This document shows positions 6,599-14,081 of a stretch of DNA of 64,000 nucleotides, piece after piece. The notes below the pieces were generated by a model. The model had not been told where the DNA came from and ran no database searches. It saw nothing but the letters and a program-made list of their open reading frames with translations. This stretch comes from Parabacteroides sp. PM6-13. GTDB lineage: Bacteria; Bacteroidota; Bacteroidia; Bacteroidales; Tannerellaceae. Each line of letters begins with the position of its first letter. Within the stretch, counting starts at the first letter, position 1. Location of the stretch: contig NZ_JARXWF010000004.1 in NCBI RefSeq assembly GCF_029892605.1, forward strand, positions 1-64,000, in the 5' to 3' direction. The translations under genes and the position numbers were made by a program.

Positions 6599-6924
6599 AC
6601 TTTGTGTGTCTTTGTATTACTTCGTGGTTAATAATGCTACAATGAGTTTTTTACCACAAAGTATCTCTAAGTCACACTAAGTTTCTTTTGCATTAACGTT
6701 CTTCCGGTCTCTTTTCTTCTTTGTGCGCCTTTGCGTTACTTTGTGGTTAATAATGCTACAACGAGTTTTTTACCACCAAGTATCTCTAAGTCACACTAAG
6801 TTTCTTTTGCATTAACGTTCTTTTCCGGTCTCTTTTCTTCTTTGTGTGCCTTTGTATTACTTCGTGGTGAATAATACCACAATGAGTTTTTACCACCAAG
6901 TAACACGAAGGCGCACCAAGTTTC
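6599..6924. repeat. Three tandem ~120-bp units, each an inverted repeat of the CTTTGTGCGCCTTTGTG family
   Basis: Units start at about 6599, 6719 and 6840. Each has a left arm such as tttgtgtgcctttgtattac, the loop gtggttaataatgctacaat and a right arm such as accaccaagtatctctaagt, followed by a spacer (tttcttttgcattaacgttc). The spacers are also repeated, so this is a tandem duplication of a hairpin plus spacer, not three independent insertions. The third right arm (aacacgaaggcgcaccaag) matches copy B at 2231-2268 better than units 1 and 2 do, suggesting exchange between copies. Nothing in the stretch is a credible gene. Confidence 0.7.
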
Positions 6925-6931
6925 TTTTGCG

Positions 6932-7257
6932 TTAAAACACTTCTCCACTTATCGTTAGCTTTATCCATTTCTCCGTATTACACTTAACAGTAATGGTTTC
7001 GCTAAAGAAGCCCGTATCCTTGGGGGTATAAACCACCTTTACCTGCAATGTCTCTCCGGGTTGTGCCGGATGTTTTTGCTTTACGCTTCGCTAAGCGATT
7101 TTCAATTCAAAACTCGGTGAGGCACAGCCACAGGTGGCGGCTGTATCCAGAATTACCAATGGCTTCTCTCCGGTATTCCGTAGGGGAAGCCGTTGAGTTT
7201 ATTCATTTGGTCTTCCCTGTCTACACAAACCGGATAATCAAAGTTATCTCGTTTCAT
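6932..7257 (-). pseudogene. Decayed DUF1573 gene with frameshift and palindromic-repeat insertion
   Basis: From the ATG at 7257 the frame opens MKRDNFDYPVCVD and soon stops. In another frame follows RNTGEKPLVILDTAATCGCA, a textbook DUF1573 core, reaching a TAG. The in-frame continuation reads HPAQPGETLQVKVVYTPKDT, GFFSETITVKCNTEKWIKLT and ISGEVF with a stop at 6932, the normal C-terminal half of the domain. The TAG lies in a short insert carrying the 20-bp repeat at 7078-7097, which is a multiple of three and leaves the frame intact on both sides. So at least one frameshift and one repeat insertion disrupt it. It lies upstream of unit 2 and is a relative of the gene at 4326-4769. Confidence 0.75.
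7078..7097. repeat. 20-bp palindrome-like repeat GCTTTACGCTTCGCTAAGCG, copy 2 (inside pseudogene)
   Basis: Identical to 6411-6430 and continuing with ATTTTCAATT. Removing roughly this block restores an uninterrupted DUF1573 reading frame across the site, which marks it as an insertion rather than part of the gene. Confidence 0.65.
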
Positions 7258-7320
7258 AATAACATTGTTTTTTTATTCTCCGGTAAATGAAAAGAACATA
7301 CATGTAAATTCCAAAAATAT

Positions 7321-7368
7321 TTACTGAGATTTTACTGAGAAATGATCTTCTCAGCAAAATCTCAGTAA
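7321..7368. repeat. 21-bp inverted repeat with 6-nt loop
   Basis: TTACTGAGATTTTACTGAGA at 7321-7341 pairs with TTCTCAGCAAAATCTCAGTA at 7348-7368 with a single mismatch, and A/T runs follow. The TGAGA/TCTCA core recalls the hairpin modules at 47841-47880 and 63674-63790. It is located between two decayed genes and could be an old bidirectional terminator. Confidence 0.6.
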
Positions 7369-7414
7369 AAAAGATTATTTTTTCCATTGAAACAAGGTGG
7401 TGCGACGTGTGAAA

Positions 7415-7740
7415 ATGTATCAGAAGGTAGGTATTCCTATTATTATTCTTTCTCTAATCTGCGGAATAAGTATGCTCTTTTTATATGGAAGAGCGCTACA
7501 ACATGGGGATACTTCCCTTTTTATCAAGAGAAAATACAGCAATTATTTGAAAAAGCTATTCAAGACGACTTGGAGGAACGGGCAAAGGGTTTTCCTCGTC
7601 TCTTTGTAGCTCAGCCTGGCAACTCTTCATTCAAAGAGATTACTATCATCAAAGAGGATACGGTTATTACCTGTCTTCAGATATTGGAATATGTGAAGGA
7701 GAAAGGAGAAAGGAGAAAGGGGCGTCTTCAGATATTGTAA
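7415..7740 (+). pseudogene. Frameshifted fragment of a membrane-anchored protein
   Basis: From the ATG at 7415 the frame gives MYQKVGIPIIILSLICGISM (a transmembrane helix) through LYGRALQHGDTSLF. At the CCCTTTTT run near 7514-7521 the sensible reading switches frame and continues YQEKIQQLFEKAIQDDLEER, KGFPRLFVAQPG and KEITIIKEDTVITCLQILEY to a TAA at 7738-7740. The simplest explanation is a one-base indel in the homopolymer. The 3' end contains repeated gagaaag units and a duplicated CGTCTTCAGATATTG, consistent with truncation. One helix plus an extracytoplasmic segment resembles the N-terminus of a sensor or anchored regulator, but the family is not recognised. Confidence 0.55.
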
Positions 7741-7745
7741 GAATT

Positions 7746-8003
7746 GAAGGTTTTTGAAGGAGCGCTGCAAGCGCGATTCAACCCAGCCCATGGGTGACCG
7801 CAGGGAACCCTGGGTGGTTTAGGTTAAAGTAAATGGAACTCTGAATCGAAGATCGGCCTTAGCCAAAGAGTGACTATTAGGTATTTGTGTATATAGTCGT
7901 TCTTTCAGAACTCCATTATTATTATACTCTGATACCCAGGGTTCCCTGCGGTCACCCATGGGCTGGGTTGAATCGCGCTTACAGCGCTCCTTCATAAATC
8001 TTC
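7746..8003. repeat. 258-bp element with long imperfect inverted repeats (CCCAGGGTTCCCTGCGG family)
   Basis: The left arm from 7746 (gaaggagcgctgcaagcgcg, then attcaacccagcccatgggt) is matched almost perfectly by the inverted right arm ending at 8003. Together the arms are about 70 bp with three or so mismatches. The central part holds TCGTTCTTTCAGAACTCCAT, also seen as TCGTTCCTTCAGAACTCCAC inside the larger element at 31894-32280. No open frame of note. It resembles a non-autonomous mobile hairpin, but no target-site duplication was recognised. Confidence 0.65.
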
Positions 8004-8140
8004 ACATTCCCTCCTATTTGAAAAAACACCTATCTCTTCGGCGCAATCACTAACCACTAACCACTATATCCCCTTTTCCTTTGCACCTTTGATTACAACC
8101 CTGGTAGGTGAAACTGAATGATGACTGCAGGAGTATTTGT

Positions 8141-8228
8141 TGGCTGAGCATGGTCGACCAACTGGCTGAGCATGGTGAGCCAATTGGTTGAGCATGGTGA
8201 GCCAAATGACCGAGCATGCTCAGCCAAC
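8141..8228. repeat. Four tandem copies of a 22-bp palindromic unit
   Basis: Units at 8141-8162, 8163-8184, 8185-8206 and 8207-8228 follow the consensus TGGCTGAGCATGGTGAGCCA plus two bases. Each is itself nearly palindromic around GAGCATGCTC, and the last is closest to symmetric (GAGCATGCTC exact). It starts 67 bp before the palindrome-free 3' end of the GNAT gene at 8251, that is, just downstream of two minus-strand GNAT genes. It could be a 3' mRNA structure or a protein-binding array. With no spacers, it is not a CRISPR. Confidence 0.75.
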
Positions 8229-8250
8229 AGAGAGCCCTACGTGCAGCCTT

Positions 8251-8517
8251 TCAATCAACATAGTCAGGATGGCGGCGCAGCCAGACGACGGCATACGAGC
8301 AGGTGGCTTGGCATCGCATATCGTTTGCGCGCGCATAGTCATAAGCCTGTTTCACCAAGGCGGCGGCAATTCCTTGTCCTTCGATGGCTCTGGGTACAAC
8401 GGTATGCAAAATATCTAACGCTTCGTTTGCAATCCGGTAGTTTACGAATGCCGTAAACCCATCTACGGTGGTTTCAAAACGGTTCTTTTCCGGTAGGTGT
8501 TTGATCTCTAACTCCAT
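8251..8517 (-). CDS. Small GNAT-type N-acetyltransferase (Acetyltransf_CG / YjdJ-like)
   Basis: 88-residue single-domain protein of the short GNAT-like family (PF14542). It has the N-terminal FTAFVNYRIANEALDILHTV strand region, the acetyl-CoA loop VPRAIEGQGIAAALVKQAYD (residues of about 41-60) and the family ending CSYAVVWLRRHPDY. Members probably acetylate small molecules or proteins; the substrate is unknown. It follows another acetyltransferase gene with a 12-bp gap, so the two are probably one transcript. An array of 22-bp palindromes lies just downstream. Confidence 0.85.
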   Translation of the reverse strand: MELEIKHLPEKNRFETTVDGFTAFVNYRIANEALDILHTVVPRAIEGQGIAAALVKQAYDYARANDMRCQATCSYAVVWLRRHPDYVD

Positions 8518-8529
8518 ATCTTTCTTGTG

Positions 8530-8958
8530 TTAGGGGTATTCCATGACATATTCCTGTTCGCCCGACTGCCTTTCGGTGCGCTCTTCCGTGATCCGAAAGC
8601 CCTGCTTTTCGTAAAAAGAGATCGCCTGGTGGTTTTTGGCATAGACATGAAGCGACAGATGCGCATGGGTTCGTTTCACATAATCCAATAATTGTTTTCC
8701 GATCCCGCGCTTTTGCATACTGGGAGCCACAAACAGGGCAGGAATAAAGCCGTCGTTTACGGAAATAAATCCTGCAACTTCGCCGGTTATATTTTCTATA
8801 TAGACATAATTGACACAGGAAGGCAGGTAGATATTTTGCATATCACTTTCTTTGCCTTCCCAGAACGAGCGGGGAATAAAATCGTGGGCCAACAAGGAGG
8901 CCTCCAGCCAGATGCTGCTCATGCGGCTGATATCGGATGGGATGTAGGGGCGGATCAT
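8530..8958 (-). CDS. GNAT family N-acetyltransferase (YjaB-like)
   Basis: 142 residues with a complete GNAT fold: motif A PALFVAPSMQKRGIGKQLLD (Q/RxxGxG/A type, about residues 75-95) and the C-terminal HVYAKNHQAISFYEKQGFRI (motif B). Overall layout, including the early WLEASLLAHDFIP, resembles E. coli YjaB, which binds acetyl-CoA. The substrate is unknown. It is separated from the next upstream gene by about 70 bp of AT-rich repeats (aattatgaatgaagaatt), so it may have its own promoter. Confidence 0.85.
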   Translation of the reverse strand: MIRPYIPSDISRMSSIWLEASLLAHDFIPRSFWEGKESDMQNIYLPSCVNYVYIENITGEVAGFISVNDGFIPALFVAPSMQKRGIGKQLLDYVKRTHAHLSLHVYAKNHQAISFYEKQGFRITEERTERQSGEQEYVMEYP

Positions 8959-9029
8959 TTTTAATTATGAATTATGAATGAAGAATTATGAATGAAGAAT
9001 TTTAAAAAATATCAATTATCAATTATGAC

Positions 9030-9794
9030 TTATCTCTTTTCTGTCAGGTACTTCCAAAAGCGGACTGGCATAAAGGAGCGCTGCAATTTAGGATTTTTTC
9101 TCTCTTGTATCGCTATGGAGGTATGATATTGTTTCCACATCTGCTGGAATAACTTCTCGTCTTTGTCCATCATCTCTTCGCTGAGGAAGCCGGAGAGCAG
9201 GTGTTCCTCCTTCTTTTCGAAGCGCACTTCGATCACCTCCTGCAGGTCGTAATAGTAGCCATATTCCCGCTTCAGGTCGTAGACCAGCCAGCGTTGATCG
9301 GCATACCGATCCTTTAGGAAAGGGATGGCGAGGGGTAATACATTGTATAGTGGCTCCATCGCAGCGAAGTAGGTGCCATCGGCCGCTTTCTGGAAACGGA
9401 GGAATTGCACCAAGCGTGACTTTTCCTGGCCCACCTTCTTCCATATCTTGGATAGGGCCAATACGTCCGGATCGCCAAAATTCATCTCAACCGACTGCGG
9501 TGCATCGATGTTTTTTCGGATATACCGAAAGATCAAGGGGCCCACTTCGGGCAGTTCCGACAGCCAGCTGACGGTGATCTCCGACAACGCCACCTTCGAT
9601 AATTTCTTCTCAAGCGCCTTCCATACCCGGTCGGCCTTGGCGGTATCGGTGATCACTCGGTATAGTTCGTCGTAGAAGAGCGGCAACGCTTCTTCCTCTC
9701 CCTGCAAAATGTCGGGGAATGTTTTTCGGGAGTAGGCATCGAAGACAGCGGTCAACAATCCCTCCAGGCTGTTATCGTAGATGAAAATAATCAT
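9030..9794 (-). CDS. TIGR03915-family radical-SAM-associated DNA repair protein
   Basis: 254-residue protein that always pairs with a TIGR03916 radical SAM protein. Visible features are the opening IIFIYDNSLEGLLTAVFDAY, the central KSRLVQFLRFQKAADGTYFA and MEPLYNVLPLAIPFLKDRYA, and the C-terminal LWKQYHTSIAIQERKNPKLQ-like segment ending RSFMPVRFWKYLTE. The C-terminal half matches DUF4130. The pair is thought to act in DNA repair or modification, based on genome neighbourhoods; no reaction is established. Its start overlaps the radical SAM gene by 4 bp, so translation is coupled. Confidence 0.85.
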   Translation of the reverse strand: MIIFIYDNSLEGLLTAVFDAYSRKTFPDILQGEEEALPLFYDELYRVITDTAKADRVWKALEKKLSKVALSEITVSWLSELPEVGPLIFRYIRKNIDAPQSVEMNFGDPDVLALSKIWKKVGQEKSRLVQFLRFQKAADGTYFAAMEPLYNVLPLAIPFLKDRYADQRWLVYDLKREYGYYYDLQEVIEVRFEKKEEHLLSGFLSEEMMDKDEKLFQQMWKQYHTSIAIQERKNPKLQRSFMPVRFWKYLTEKR

Positions 9795-11071
9795 GCGTCG
9801 GAATGTTCTTCAAAAGGAAGGATCAGTTGGTTCTCATCCTGTCGGCGTTTCCTGCCGCCTGCTTTTTGTGTTAAAATAAGGCGCACATTCTCGGGACGCA
9901 ACTCGTTGATGGTATGCATGGACAGTTCGTGGCAGGTAATGAAATACTGCGCTTTCTTCATGACGATGCCCATTTTCTTGAGCTGTTCCGCTCCGAGTCG
10001 GTTATGGCGGCGCGAGACAACGATCAGTTTAGCCGATTTCACCCCGATGCCGGGCACACGCAGGATCATCTCGTAGTCCGCTTTGTTGATATCTACCGGG
10101 AAACATTCCGGATGGCGCAAGGCCCAGGCCAGTTTGGGATCGACCTCCAAATCAAGGTCGGGATAGGCATCGTCGACAATCTCATCTACCTTGAACTGAT
10201 AGAAGCGAAGCAGCCAGTCGGCCTGATACAAACGGTTCTCGCGCACCAGCGGAGGCTGTTTCAGGGCGGGCAGGCGGTTGTCATATGAATTAACAGGCAC
10301 AAAACCGGAATAATAGACCCGTTTCATGCTCGGGCGTTGATAAAGAGCCGACGATACACGCAGAATATCTTTATCCGTGTCGGGCGTGGCACCGACAATC
10401 ATCTGGGTGCTCTGTCCGGCCGGCACGAAGCGAGGCGCATGGCGAAAGCGTTTCCGTTCGTCGGCACTCTGCAACATCCCCTGCTGAATGTAGCGCATGG
10501 GTGTGAACACACTCTGAAATGTCTTCTCCGGAGCCAAGCTTTGCAGGTTGGCTTCGTTCGGGATCTCGATATTCACACTCATACGATCGGCGTAAAGCCC
10601 GGCTTCGCGCACCAATTCTTCGCTGGCTCCCGGAATGCTTTTCATATGAATATAGCCGTTGAACTTATGCACCAGGCGCAGATCCTTTACGATACGCACC
10701 AGGCGCTCCATCGTATAGTCGGCATTGCGCACGACACCGGAGCTGAGAAACAAGCCTTCGATATAATTTCGACGATAAAATTCGATGGTGATACTGACCA
10801 GTTCGGAAACGGAAAGCGTAGCGCGGCGGATGTCGTTGCTTCGGCGGTTGATGCAGTAGGCGCAATCGTATATACAGTAGTTGGTCAACATGATTTTCAA
10901 TAGCGAAATGCATCGGCCATCTTCGGCAAAACTATGGCAGATGCCCCATCCGGCCGCACTGCCGATCGTTCCTTTTTTGTTGGAACGCGTCGTGCCGCTC
11001 GACGAGCAGGAGACATCATAGCGGGCTGATTCCGCCAATACCTTTAGTTTTTCTAATACGCCTTCATCCAT
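9791..11071 (-). CDS. Putative DNA modification/repair radical SAM protein (TIGR03916)
   Basis: 426-residue radical SAM enzyme. The iron-sulfur motif is C66-x3-C70-x2-C73 in CIYDCAYC. The SAM barrel runs to about residue 290. Near residues 335-360 a helix-hairpin-helix, ILRVPGIGVKSAKLIVVSRR, suggests DNA binding. Conserved cysteines also occur at the N-terminus (about 22 and 54). The predicted role is radical chemistry on DNA bases, by analogy with spore photoproduct lyase; the substrate is unproven. It is directly followed by its usual partner (9030-9794). No LexA-like site was recognised upstream. Confidence 0.87.
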   Translation of the reverse strand: MDEGVLEKLKVLAESARYDVSCSSSGTTRSNKKGTIGSAAGWGICHSFAEDGRCISLLKIMLTNYCIYDCAYCINRRSNDIRRATLSVSELVSITIEFYRRNYIEGLFLSSGVVRNADYTMERLVRIVKDLRLVHKFNGYIHMKSIPGASEELVREAGLYADRMSVNIEIPNEANLQSLAPEKTFQSVFTPMRYIQQGMLQSADERKRFRHAPRFVPAGQSTQMIVGATPDTDKDILRVSSALYQRPSMKRVYYSGFVPVNSYDNRLPALKQPPLVRENRLYQADWLLRFYQFKVDEIVDDAYPDLDLEVDPKLAWALRHPECFPVDINKADYEMILRVPGIGVKSAKLIVVSRRHNRLGAEQLKKMGIVMKKAQYFITCHELSMHTINELRPENVRLILTQKAGGRKRRQDENQLILPFEEHSDA

Positions 11072-11225
11072 GACTCACTATTATAGGTAGGACAAAAATA
11101 GCGAAAGCCGAACGCAGAGCCAAGCTTGCTTGAGCTATGCTAGGGCGCATCCTATTTTCTACAAAAATAGCGAAAATAAGAGAGGACGCCCGATTGCTTA
11201 GTGGAAAGTTATGAACAGGTGAAAA

Positions 11226-11260
11226 CAAAAAAAACCGTCCCATTCTCACGAATAAGACGG
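11226..11260 (-). terminator. Rho-independent terminator on the minus strand
   Basis: Read on the minus strand, CCGTCTTATTC, a GTGA loop and GAATGGGACGG form an 11-bp stem (three G-U pairs) followed by eight T. It lies about 108 bp beyond the stop of the CDGSH gene. The stretch between (11261-11367) holds the conserved-looking ACCTAATTAAACCTAATTCT and a six-codon frame starting at the ATG at 11291. The terminator may serve the CDGSH gene or an unrecognised short transcript. Confidence 0.65.
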
Positions 11261-11367
11261 ATCTACCTAATTAAACCTAATTCTAATACCATGAAAAACA
11301 CTTTATACTAATAACAAGCTACAATATAAATTGTTCACAAATTGTTCCTTTTTTTCCAATAAAACGA

Positions 11368-12060
11368 TTATTCTTTCAATTCTCCCTGATTTTGCATGTG
11401 GGAAGCGTCGCAAAATGGCTTGTTTTTGGATTTGCCACAACGACATAAAGTAACGCGCTGACGAATCGGATAAAAACGTCCGTTCGCGTCTTCAATCGGA
11501 ATACCACCCTTCACCCAGATCGGTCCATGCGCCTCGGCAGGGATATCTTCGAGCATACTTATTTCCTGTGGCAATTCCTCTTCCTGAATTTCGCCCTCTT
11601 TCGTGACCATCGTCAAACGACCACTCGGACAATTCGCACATTGTTGTTTGATTATTTCTACACTCTTCGGATCGTTGTTTTCCGCTACCAGGTTCCAGGT
11701 GGAGCCATAGGTATCACAAAAGCGAGCTACCGCGCATAGTTCTTCAGCATCCAAGAGATCTACCTGAACACCTTCTATCTTCTCCGCCATCTGGTCATAA
11801 CTCTTATGCCCGGAGGTCTCTGTTCCATTGAATGGCTCACCCTTCAGATGAGAATCGTCACAAAACGGATAGTTGTTGGATCTGCCACAGCGACACAGGT
11901 AATAGGTTTCATCTACCTTGTATTGCTGAATTTCTTTATAAGCGCTTGAAGCGCCTTTTTTATCGGCGACAAAGCGTAATTGATTAAAAGGGATATGGCC
12001 TGTAACCTGATAAGGTCCATCCTTGGTAATTTTAATTTTCTTTTTGTTTGATTGGTTCAT
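11368..12060 (-). CDS. CDGSH iron-sulfur domain protein with two CDGSH motifs
   Basis: 230 residues. Two 2Fe-2S CDGSH-type motifs (C-x-C-x8-C-x3-H): C56/C58/C67/H71 (CRCGRSNNYPFCDDSH) and a second near residues 207-222 (CRCGKSKNKPFCDASH). Between them, CAVARFCDTYGSTWN and QQCANCPSGRL match the 4Fe-4S mono-cluster domain (Fer4_19 type) often fused to CDGSH. It is likely a soluble electron-transfer or redox-sensing protein; the partner is unknown. It is monocistronic, with an AT-rich 110-bp gap to cstA. Confidence 0.9.
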   Translation of the reverse strand: MNQSNKKKIKITKDGPYQVTGHIPFNQLRFVADKKGASSAYKEIQQYKVDETYYLCRCGRSNNYPFCDDSHLKGEPFNGTETSGHKSYDQMAEKIEGVQVDLLDAEELCAVARFCDTYGSTWNLVAENNDPKSVEIIKQQCANCPSGRLTMVTKEGEIQEEELPQEISMLEDIPAEAHGPIWVKGGIPIEDANGRFYPIRQRVTLCRCGKSKNKPFCDASHMQNQGELKE

Positions 12061-12170
12061 ATGGCAATATAATTATGAAAACTCTCTTATATGAAAGTAA
12101 CAAATAACTATATTATTTGTTTGAATTGCCTGGCAAAAAACCGTTATTATTTATGTAGAAGGAGATAGGC

Positions 12171-13589
12171 TTATGCCTCTTTCTTACGTTTGACGTTCCA
12201 GAGGATAAACCAACAAAGGGTGATCAGCGCTATGCCTACTCCAATGATTTGCGAAAGTGCGGTACTTAACCCGAACCCTTCAGGAGCGACAAAGATATAG
12301 GTCGTACATACGGCAGTCATAAACAAAGCGGGGATCAGGGTGATGATGTATAATTTTTTCTCTTTCGTCAGATAGACAGTCAATGCCCATAAGGTAAAAA
12401 TGGCCAGTGTTTGATTGGTCCAGGCAAAATAGCGCCAGATCATATCGAAGCCATCCTTATCTTTCATACTATAAAGCAGAATTGCAATACCCGCCAGGAA
12501 GAGGGGGATACTGATCGCCAATCGTTTCCAGAGTGTTTTCTGTTCCCAATGAAGGAAATCGGCCACGATCAGGCGGGCGGATCGGAAGGCGGTGTCGCCG
12601 GTGGTGATAGGTGCCGCGATCACCCCCAGAATAGCCAGGACAGCGCCGGCGGTTCCCAGCCAGTTCTTCGTGATACTGTCAACAATAACAGCCGCGTTGC
12701 TTTCCGCCATGCCATGATTATGATAGAAATAGGTAGCGGCAGCAGCCCAGATCAGCGCTACGATGCCTTCGGTAATCATAGAGCCGTAGAATACCGGACG
12801 GGCATATTTCTCGCTTTTTATGGTTCGCGCCATCAGGGGACTTTGCGTGGCATGGAAGCCGGAGATAGCTCCACAGGCAATACTCACGAACATTATAGGG
12901 AAAATTGGTAGCTGATTGGGGTGTGTATTATATAATCCATCCGTAATCTCCGGAATAGGAGGATGATGCACGAACAGCATCACCAATATGCCAACTGCCA
13001 TAAACAACAAGGCGGCAGCAAAAATGGGGTATATACGCCCGATCAATTTATCGACCGGTAATACCGCCGCTATCATATAATAGATAAAGATCACAATGAT
13101 CCAAAAGGTAAGATCCAGGTGCTCTGCGGTCAGATTTGCCAACAGACCCGCCGGACCCGCCACAAACACAGCGCCCACCAACACCATCAAGACAATGGTA
13201 AATACGCGCATAAACTGTTTGAAGCGGCTTCCCAGGTAACGCCCTACCATTTCCGGCAGGCTCTCTCCGTCATGGCGCAAAGAGAGCATAGCGGCCAGGA
13301 AGTCATGCGTCGCACCGGCAAAGACCGTGCCTAATACGATCCACAGGAAGGAGGACATACCGAACTTCGCTCCCATGATTGCGCCAAAGATAGGTCCCAG
13401 TCCCGCGATATTCAGAAATTGGATCATAAAAACCTTCCAGGTAGGCATAGGCAGAAAGTCTACACCATCGCGTTGGGCGTAAGCAGGAGTCTGACGATCG
13501 GGATCTACCCCGAATATCTTCTCCACGAAACGGCCATACACGAAATAGCCTATTATCAGGAAAAATAGACAACAGGTAAAAGTGATCAT
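12171..13589 (-). CDS. cstA: CstA-family carbon starvation transporter
   Basis: 472-residue polytopic inner-membrane protein of the CstA family (peptide or pyruvate uptake during carbon limitation in enterobacteria). Conserved features are FGVDPDRQTPAY near the N-terminus, FMIQFLNIAGLGPIFGAIMG and HDFLAAMLSLRHDGESLPEM, and ITTGDTAFRSARLIVADFLH. About 13 hydrophobic segments are seen. It is shorter than E. coli CstA (about 700) but normal for the short Bacteroidetes form. It starts 13 bp after the YqeY gene stop on the same strand, so it may be the tail of the dcw transcript. Confidence 0.88.
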   Translation of the reverse strand: MITFTCCLFFLIIGYFVYGRFVEKIFGVDPDRQTPAYAQRDGVDFLPMPTWKVFMIQFLNIAGLGPIFGAIMGAKFGMSSFLWIVLGTVFAGATHDFLAAMLSLRHDGESLPEMVGRYLGSRFKQFMRVFTIVLMVLVGAVFVAGPAGLLANLTAEHLDLTFWIIVIFIYYMIAAVLPVDKLIGRIYPIFAAALLFMAVGILVMLFVHHPPIPEITDGLYNTHPNQLPIFPIMFVSIACGAISGFHATQSPLMARTIKSEKYARPVFYGSMITEGIVALIWAAAATYFYHNHGMAESNAAVIVDSITKNWLGTAGAVLAILGVIAAPITTGDTAFRSARLIVADFLHWEQKTLWKRLAISIPLFLAGIAILLYSMKDKDGFDMIWRYFAWTNQTLAIFTLWALTVYLTKEKKLYIITLIPALFMTAVCTTYIFVAPEGFGLSTALSQIIGVGIALITLCWFILWNVKRKKEA

Positions 13590-13602
13590 CTATTCCGGCA
13601 AA

Positions 13603-14052
13603 TTAAGACAAAAGCCGCTTAACCGTTTCGGAGATCGCTTTGCCCTCCGCCTTACCAGCCAACGCTTTGGTAGCCGTACCCATAACTTTACCCATATCCT
13701 GAGGGCCGGCAGCCCCTACCTCAGCAATGATGGCTTTCAAGGCCGCTTCCAACTCCTCCGCGGACATCTGTTTCGGCAGATACACTTCGATATAAGAGAC
13801 CTCTTCCAATTCCGGAGCGGCCAGGTCGTCACGTCCTTGTTCTTTATAAATGGCGGCACTGTCTTTGCGTTGTTTCACCATCTTCTGAAGAATCTTCACG
13901 GCGGCTTCGTCAGTCAACTCGCCATCTCCACCTTTCGCTGTCTTAGCTTCCAGAAATTCTTTCTTTATTCCACGCAGCGCCTGCAGGCGTACCTTCTCTT
14001 TTGCCAACATGGCCGCTTTAATGTCTTCACTGATTTGATCAAACAGGTTCAT
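13603..14052 (-). CDS. GatB/YqeY domain protein
   Basis: 149-residue stand-alone YqeY domain, related to the tRNA-binding tail of GatB amidotransferase. It opens MNLFDQISEDIKAAMLAKEK, has ALRGIKKEFLEAKTAKGG, and ends AQDMGKVMGT-type helices with ATKALAGKAEGKAISETVKR. Proposed to bind tRNA or aminoacyl-tRNA complexes; the exact role is unclear. It lies 29 bp downstream of ftsZ, a common order in Bacteroidetes, so it is probably transcribed with the division genes. Confidence 0.9.
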   Translation of the reverse strand: MNLFDQISEDIKAAMLAKEKVRLQALRGIKKEFLEAKTAKGGDGELTDEAAVKILQKMVKQRKDSAAIYKEQGRDDLAAPELEEVSYIEVYLPKQMSAEELEAALKAIIAEVGAAGPQDMGKVMGTATKALAGKAEGKAISETVKRLLS

Positions 14053-14081
14053 TGTTCTATTGTTTTAAGATTATTGATTCA

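Noticed and set aside
7746-8003. Possible complete insertion sequence
   Set aside because: Long inverted arms but only about 120 bp between them and no transposase frame; kept as a repeat element only. The same holds for 31894-32280.
8141-8228. Possible CRISPR array
   Set aside because: The 22-bp repeats are contiguous with no spacers and no cas genes are nearby.
11064-11249. 61-codon minus-strand frame upstream of the radical SAM gene
   Set aside because: Runs through the terminator and a low-complexity repeat (aaaaatagcgaaa); no coding signs.
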